DNA of 64,000 nt, from contig CAKTXR010000013.1 of assembly GCA_934631025.1 (NCBI GenBank), positions 5,343 through 69,342 of the forward strand, written 5' to 3'. The translations under genes were made by a program, and so were the position numbers. Source of the DNA: an uncultured Clostridia bacterium. Lineage in GTDB: Bacteria > Bacillota > Clostridia > Christensenellales > Aristaeellaceae. Shown in pieces: positions 60,362 to 64,000 of the stretch (the stretch's first letter is position 1; each line of letters starts with the position of its first letter). The notes below the pieces were generated by a model. It had not been told where the DNA came from. It was given only the letters and a program-made list of their open reading frames with translations, and did not search any database.

Positions 60362-62578
60362 TCATTCCGCCAGCAGCGGCGTGAGCGTCTTTTCGTACAG
60401 GCAGGCCAGGCGGTGCAGCGGTCGGGTCAGACAGACGTAGAGCAGACGCGCGTCCAGCTCGGTGTTCGGGAAGCGCGCTTCCGACGCGTTGGCGATGATC
60501 ACGCCGTCGAATTCGAAGCCTTTGATGTCGCCGGCTCGCGCCAGCAGCACGCCGCCCTCATACTGTTCGCCGTTTACGTCGAGTATGTGCGCATCCAGAT
60601 CGGCGGGCAGCGCCTTAAGCAGCGCTTTGAGCTGCGCGTCGGTGCGGTCGATGACGGCGATGGTCTTGATATTGTCGCTCTGCCAGGCGCGGATGAGCCG
60701 CTCGATTTGCGCGGCCTGCTCGGCGGGCTTTGAATAGGCGATGATTTCCGGCGCAGAGCCGTGGCGCAGCACGGGCTTGACCTCGGTCTGACCAGGCACG
60801 GGACGCTTCAGGGCGACGCGCAACGCCGTGTTCATGATTTCGACGGTGTTGCGGTAGCTGGTCACCAGCGCGTGCGTGACCGCCTTGCCGCCCAGCAGGT
60901 TGTCGGTGAGCGTGCGCCAGTCGGTCAGGCCGCGCCAGGAGCGGACGCCCTGCATCAGGTCGCCCACGACGGTCATGGGCGCGTTGTGCGTCATGCGGCG
61001 CAGCAGCAGGAACTCGGCGGGGCTGAAATCCTGCGCTTCGTCGATGACGATGTGGCGGATGTCCATCCGCTCGAGCGGGTGCGCGCGCAGGGCGATGAGG
61101 GCGATGGGCGCGACGTCCTCCGGCTCGATGCGGCTGCCGATGCGCTTGAGCGTGTATTCAGCGGTATCCCAGGCCGGAGAATCAGGTTCGCTCTCCGAGA
61201 GCAGGTCGGTCAGAAATGCGCGGTAAAGTTCGATCGGCCTGAGCGTGGGGAAGGCCTTCATCGCTTCATCCACGAAGGGCCGAACGCGCTCGTTCGTCTC
61301 CTTCAGGCGCTGATCGCGGCTCTGATAGAGCTTGAACAGCCGCTCGCGGCGCTGCGGACTGTCGGGCAGGGCGTGGAGCGCGTCGGCGCGGCGCTGCGTT
61401 TCGGCCTCGAGCCAGGCGTTGACCTTTTTGGCCGCGTCCTTTGCACGCTGCGTCAGCTCCTTTTTAAAGCGCTCGATGCGCGTGGCGAAGGGGAAGGGCT
61501 TTTCGCCCTCGACGAGGAACGCGCGCGCCTGCTCGGGCGTAAACAGCGTAAACGGCCCGAACTTCAGCGCGTCCTGCGGGGGCAGCTGCTCTTCAAACTT
61601 ATCCAGCCACTGATCCAGCCGCCGCGTGAATTCGAGCGAGCCTTTATAGTGCATCATGTCGATGAACCCTTCGCGCTCGTCGGGCGGCAGGGCGAGGAGC
61701 CGGTCGGTCTGATCGGCGGTGTTGACGCGCGGCAGCAGCTTGCCCAGCCAGTCGGAAACCAGCAGCGGGAAGGTGGTCTGCCTGACCTTTTCAACGCCCA
61801 GATCGGGCAGCACGCCTGCAATGAAGTTGAGGAACAGCGGGTTGGGCGCGAGGATCAGGACGTGCTCCGGCCGCAGCGAATCCTGCAATGTGTAGAGCAG
61901 ATAGGCGATGCGGTGCAGCGCGATTGTGGTCTTGCCCGAGCCGGCCACGCCCTGCACCACCAGCGTGACGGAGGCGGGATGGCGGATGACGATGTTCTGC
62001 TCGGCCTGTATGCTGGTGACGATGTCGCGCAGCCGCTCGCCGGTGGTCGCGCCCAGCACGGACTGTAGATATGCGTCCTTCGAGACCACGTCGGTATCGA
62101 AAATGCTGATAAGCTCGCCGTTTTCTATGCCGAACTGGCGCTTGAGCGTCAGCTCGCCGCGCACCTCGCCGTCGGGCGCGACATAGTGCATTTTGCCCAC
62201 CTGGCCGGAATAGTAGAGGTTGGCGATGGGCGAGCGCCAGTCGATCACCGCCGGCTCGACGCCGTTCGGCCTGAACACCGAATGCTTTCCGATATAATAG
62301 ACCTGTTTGACGCCGCTCTCCTCAGTAAAGTTGACGCGCGTAAAGTAGGGGCGCAGCCGGGCGGCGGCCATATTGCGCACGGCCTGCTCGGAGCGGTCGA
62401 ACATGATCTGCCGAACGCCCAGAAGATCCATGTTGTCGCGTTCAAAGCGGAATGTGTCTTGAAGGTTCTTCTTTGCGACGGCCAGCTCCTCGGCGCTGAT
62501 AATCTGCTGCTGAGCGACGATTTCGAGCGTTTCGTTCAGATGGGCGGTTTCCTCTCGGGCGGCGGGATGATCGATCAT
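60362..62578 (-). CDS. HelD-like UvrD/RecD superfamily helicase
   Basis: The 738-residue protein has the HelD layout: an N-terminal coiled arm (ETLEIVAQQQIISAEELAVA to about 75), a 1A domain with Walker A VVQGVAGSGKTT near residue 215, and a long helical insert (about 330-440). Late helicase motifs are HIVIDEAQDFSPAEFLLL, GDLMQGVRSW and LYVCLTRPLHRL. HelD binds RNA polymerase and recycles stalled enzyme. ATG 62578 follows GGAGGTGCAG. It is divergent from the nitrogenase-like operon and has its own promoter. Confidence 0.92.
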   Translation of the reverse strand: MIDHPAAREETAHLNETLEIVAQQQIISAEELAVAKKNLQDTFRFERDNMDLLGVRQIMFDRSEQAVRNMAAARLRPYFTRVNFTEESGVKQVYYIGKHSVFRPNGVEPAVIDWRSPIANLYYSGQVGKMHYVAPDGEVRGELTLKRQFGIENGELISIFDTDVVSKDAYLQSVLGATTGERLRDIVTSIQAEQNIVIRHPASVTLVVQGVAGSGKTTIALHRIAYLLYTLQDSLRPEHVLILAPNPLFLNFIAGVLPDLGVEKVRQTTFPLLVSDWLGKLLPRVNTADQTDRLLALPPDEREGFIDMMHYKGSLEFTRRLDQWLDKFEEQLPPQDALKFGPFTLFTPEQARAFLVEGEKPFPFATRIERFKKELTQRAKDAAKKVNAWLEAETQRRADALHALPDSPQRRERLFKLYQSRDQRLKETNERVRPFVDEAMKAFPTLRPIELYRAFLTDLLSESEPDSPAWDTAEYTLKRIGSRIEPEDVAPIALIALRAHPLERMDIRHIVIDEAQDFSPAEFLLLRRMTHNAPMTVVGDLMQGVRSWRGLTDWRTLTDNLLGGKAVTHALVTSYRNTVEIMNTALRVALKRPVPGQTEVKPVLRHGSAPEIIAYSKPAEQAAQIERLIRAWQSDNIKTIAVIDRTDAQLKALLKALPADLDAHILDVNGEQYEGGVLLARAGDIKGFEFDGVIIANASEARFPNTELDARLLYVCLTRPLHRLACLYEKTLTPLLAE

Positions 62579-62625
62579 GGGCTGCACCTCCGTTCTTCGT
62601 GCGGTTGTGAAAACAGTAACAATTC

Positions 62626-62654
62626 ATTATACAACGAAAAGTGAATAGGCGCAA
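62626..62654 (-). promoter_or_regulatory. Promoter of the helD-like gene
   Basis: On the minus strand TTGCGC (62649-62654) and TATAAT (62626-62631) are 17 bp apart. Confidence 0.82.
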
Positions 62655-62683
62655 GTCATTTTGCGGAATATTTGACAGTGCTC

Positions 62684-62712
62684 TTGACAGGCGCGCGGGA
62701 AGCGGCTATAAT
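62684..62712 (+). promoter_or_regulatory. Promoter of the nitrogenase-like operon
   Basis: TTGACA (62684-62689) and TATAAT (62707-62712) are 17 bp apart. A second possible promoter (GTTTCA 62818-62823, TATAAA 62842-62847) would shorten the leader. Confidence 0.8.
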
Positions 62713-62718
62713 AAAATC

Positions 62719-63011
62719 GTATCTGACGTTGAAACGCGCTTGAGACGAAAGATGCGGCTTGCGATCAAAGGGGAGTCGTGTCTTTCGGCGCGGCTCTGTT
62801 TTTTTATAAAAAAAGCCTGTTTCAGCGCGGGGCAAACGTGTTATAAAGTAAATACAGTCAAGTTCAACGCATCCTGACGCCGAAAGGCTATTCGCCTTGA
62901 GGGGAAAGCACGCGCAAGACGTGATCGAACGACCGCCCGATGGGCGTACTTTGTCGCGCCGCAGCGTCCGTCATGGGATGCCGCGGCGCTTTCATATTTA
63001 GAGGGAAAACG
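62719..63011 (+). promoter_or_regulatory. Structured 5' leader of the nitrogenase-like operon
   Basis: About 290 nt separate the promoter from the first start codon. They hold several hairpins: GCCGAAAGGC (62879 region), GCCCGATGGGC (62937 region) and a long stem, GCGCCGC (62956-62962) with GCGGCGC (62983-62989) extended by GCGTCC/GGATGC. The last ends in TTTCATATTT 10 bp before the ribosome site and looks like a weak terminator. The class is not one I can identify. A regulatory RNA is likely but unproven. Confidence 0.5.
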
Positions 63012-63764
63012 ATGAAAAAGATTGCGATATACGGCAAGGGCGGCATCGGCAAGTCGACCACGACGGCCAACGTCGCCGCGGCCATGGCCAGGAGCGGGCT
63101 GCGCGTCGTTCAGATCGGCTGCGATCCCAAGGCCGATTCCACGCTCCTGCACGGCGCGCCGGCGAGCGAAACAGTGCTGGAGCTGCTGCGCGCGGGGCGG
63201 GACGTGCCGCTTGATCAGATTGTGCGCGAGGGGCGCGACGGCGTGTTCTGCGTCGAGTGCGGCGGACCGATTCCGGGCACGGGCTGCGCGGGGCGCGGCA
63301 TTGTGACGGCGTTCGATTATCTGCGCGAAAAGGACATGGAGCGCGTCTATCGTCCGGATGTGATCCTCTACGACGTGCTGGGCGACGTGGTGTGCGGCGG
63401 TTTCGCCATGCCCATGCGCGGCGATTATGCGAAAAACGTGTTCATCGTCACGTCGGGCGAAAAAATGTCGCTCTATGCGGCGGCGAACATCGCCCTGGCG
63501 CTCGAACGCTTCAAAAATCGCGGCTATGCGCGGCTGACCGGTCTGATTCAGAACAGCCGGAACGTGCCGAACGAGACGGCGCTCGTGGCCGAGCTGGCCG
63601 GGGAAAACCGCATCCCCGTGGCGGGAATCATGCCGCGCGAGGAGCTGATTGCGCGTGCCGAGGGGCTGGGGCGGACGGTCGTGGCCGCGTTCCCCGAATC
63701 GGATGCGGCGGCCCGTTACGCGGCGCTGGCCGATCGAATGCTCGCGCTGAGCAACGGCGCGTAG
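63012..63764 (+). CDS. NifH-like nitrogenase-family reductase (nitrogenase paralog)
   Basis: This 250-residue Fe-S ATPase donates electrons to a nitrogenase-like partner. It has the NifH P-loop YGKGGIGKST, the DPKADST switch, and the two cysteines that bridge a 4Fe-4S cluster across the dimer: Cys92 (GTGCAGRG) and Cys128 (DVVCGGFAMPMR). Length is shorter than NifH (about 275-295), as in group IV paralogs. No other nif gene (B, E, N, V) is in view, so nitrogen fixation is not implied. GAGGGAAAACG sets ATG 63012. The next gene starts 41 bp after the stop. Confidence 0.93.
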   Translation: MKKIAIYGKGGIGKSTTTANVAAAMARSGLRVVQIGCDPKADSTLLHGAPASETVLELLRAGRDVPLDQIVREGRDGVFCVECGGPIPGTGCAGRGIVTAFDYLREKDMERVYRPDVILYDVLGDVVCGGFAMPMRGDYAKNVFIVTSGEKMSLYAAANIALALERFKNRGYARLTGLIQNSRNVPNETALVAELAGENRIPVAGIMPREELIARAEGLGRTVVAAFPESDAAARYAALADRMLALSNGA

Positions 63765-63804
63765 GGGCGTTTCTACATTATATGTCACTTCCGGAGGAAA
63801 GAGC

Positions 63805-64000
63805 GTGAACACGAATCCTGTTCGATATTTTTCGCCGGCGCAGAGCAGCTGGAATCTGGCGCATATCGTCCGGCTGATGCCCGAGAGCCACGCGCTGTTC
63901 GCCGCGCCGGAGGGCTGTACGCGCATCATCATGATCTCCGCGGCGGCGAAGGGTATGACGGGTCGCTTCAGCGCGCTGGCGGTGACGAACGCCGACGTTG
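63805..64000 (+). CDS. Nitrogenase component 1-like subunit, N-terminal part (runs off the window)
   Basis: A GTG start follows GGAGGA by 7 nt. The 65 visible residues, with YFSPAQSSWNLAHIVRLMPE, SHALFAAPEGCTRIIMISA and a strand ending AVTNADV, match the N-terminus of nitrogenase-like component 1 proteins. The Cys in PEGC sits where NifD/NifK place the first P-cluster cysteine. The rest of the protein and any second subunit lie beyond position 64000. Confidence 0.85.
   Translation, partial: MNTNPVRYFSPAQSSWNLAHIVRLMPESHALFAAPEGCTRIIMISAAAKGMTGRFSALAVTNADV

Noticed and set aside
62719..63011. Moco, cobalamin or c-di-GMP riboswitch in the nitrogenase-like leader
   Set aside because: I looked for the conserved core strings of these classes and did not find a convincing match, so no class is named.
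63012..63764. A true nitrogenase iron protein (nifH)
   Set aside because: The cluster cysteines match, but the protein is short and no nif accessory genes are visible. A nitrogen-fixing role is not supported by this window.

Overview
This window looks like a chromosomal segment of a GC-rich, probably gut-associated member of the Clostridia (Firmicutes). The evidence is: Firmicutes gene pairs and orders (hrcA-grpE-dnaK-dnaJ, rpmE-DUF1385-prmC-prfA, prmA-rsmE-mtaB-HIT-rpsU); sporulation-type genes (spoVK-like, GerW/YtfJ with DUF2953); strong AGGAGG ribosome binding sites; TTGACA/TATAAT promoters; a CIRCE element and a CtsR-type box. Secreted proteins carry short signal peptides ending in AxAxAEE. 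A Christensenellales-like lineage is my guess only; no rRNA is present to test it.

Layout. 0-11 kb: the 5' end of ftsK (minus), a YdcF-like protein and a DUF5655 protein, a secreted 5'-nucleotidase, two small heat-shock proteins (4.6 and 10.4 kb), oligoendopeptidase F, a secreted hypothetical protein, a cupin, and a scar of two gene fragments. 11-19 kb: an EEP-family hydrolase, two tandem tRNA-Thr genes, small proteins, an AraC regulator, GAPDH divergent from a SpoVK-type AAA+ ATPase. 18.7-23.1 kb: XRE-cupin regulator plus potABCD polyamine importer. 24.3-29.2 kb: heat-shock operon under CIRCE. 29.4-32 kb: mannonate dehydratase, an SDR and an RraA-family protein (hexuronate catabolism). 32-46 kb: translation and RNA housekeeping genes, including a Rho factor with a long disordered insert. 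46.2-48.9 kb: a lysine riboswitch followed by an amino-acid ABC importer, inferred to import lysine. 49-57 kb: a decayed acetyltransferase, a GH5-like glycosidase, and a five-gene biotin-dependent Na+-pump decarboxylase operon holding both an OadA-type and an MmdA-type carboxyltransferase. 57-62.6 kb: GerW/DUF2953, an ECF S-component, KDPG aldolase, xanthine phosphoribosyltransferase, an XRE/membrane-protein pair, and a HelD-like helicase. 62.7-64 kb: the beginning of a nitrogenase-like operon (NifH-like reductase and the start of a NifD/K-like subunit) behind a roughly 290-nt leader.

Most intergenic regions are compact, but five hold unusual noncoding DNA: two dispersed, decayed repeat families (called R1 and R2 here) and several degenerate tandem repeats with periods of about 65 to 101 bp. 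A separate short palindrome, AAACAGAC-N4-GTCTGTTT, recurs at least nine times in two clusters (0.4-0.6 kb and 57.3-60.4 kb) and may be the operator of an unidentified regulator. The nitrogenase-like locus and this palindrome family are the best candidates for new biology.
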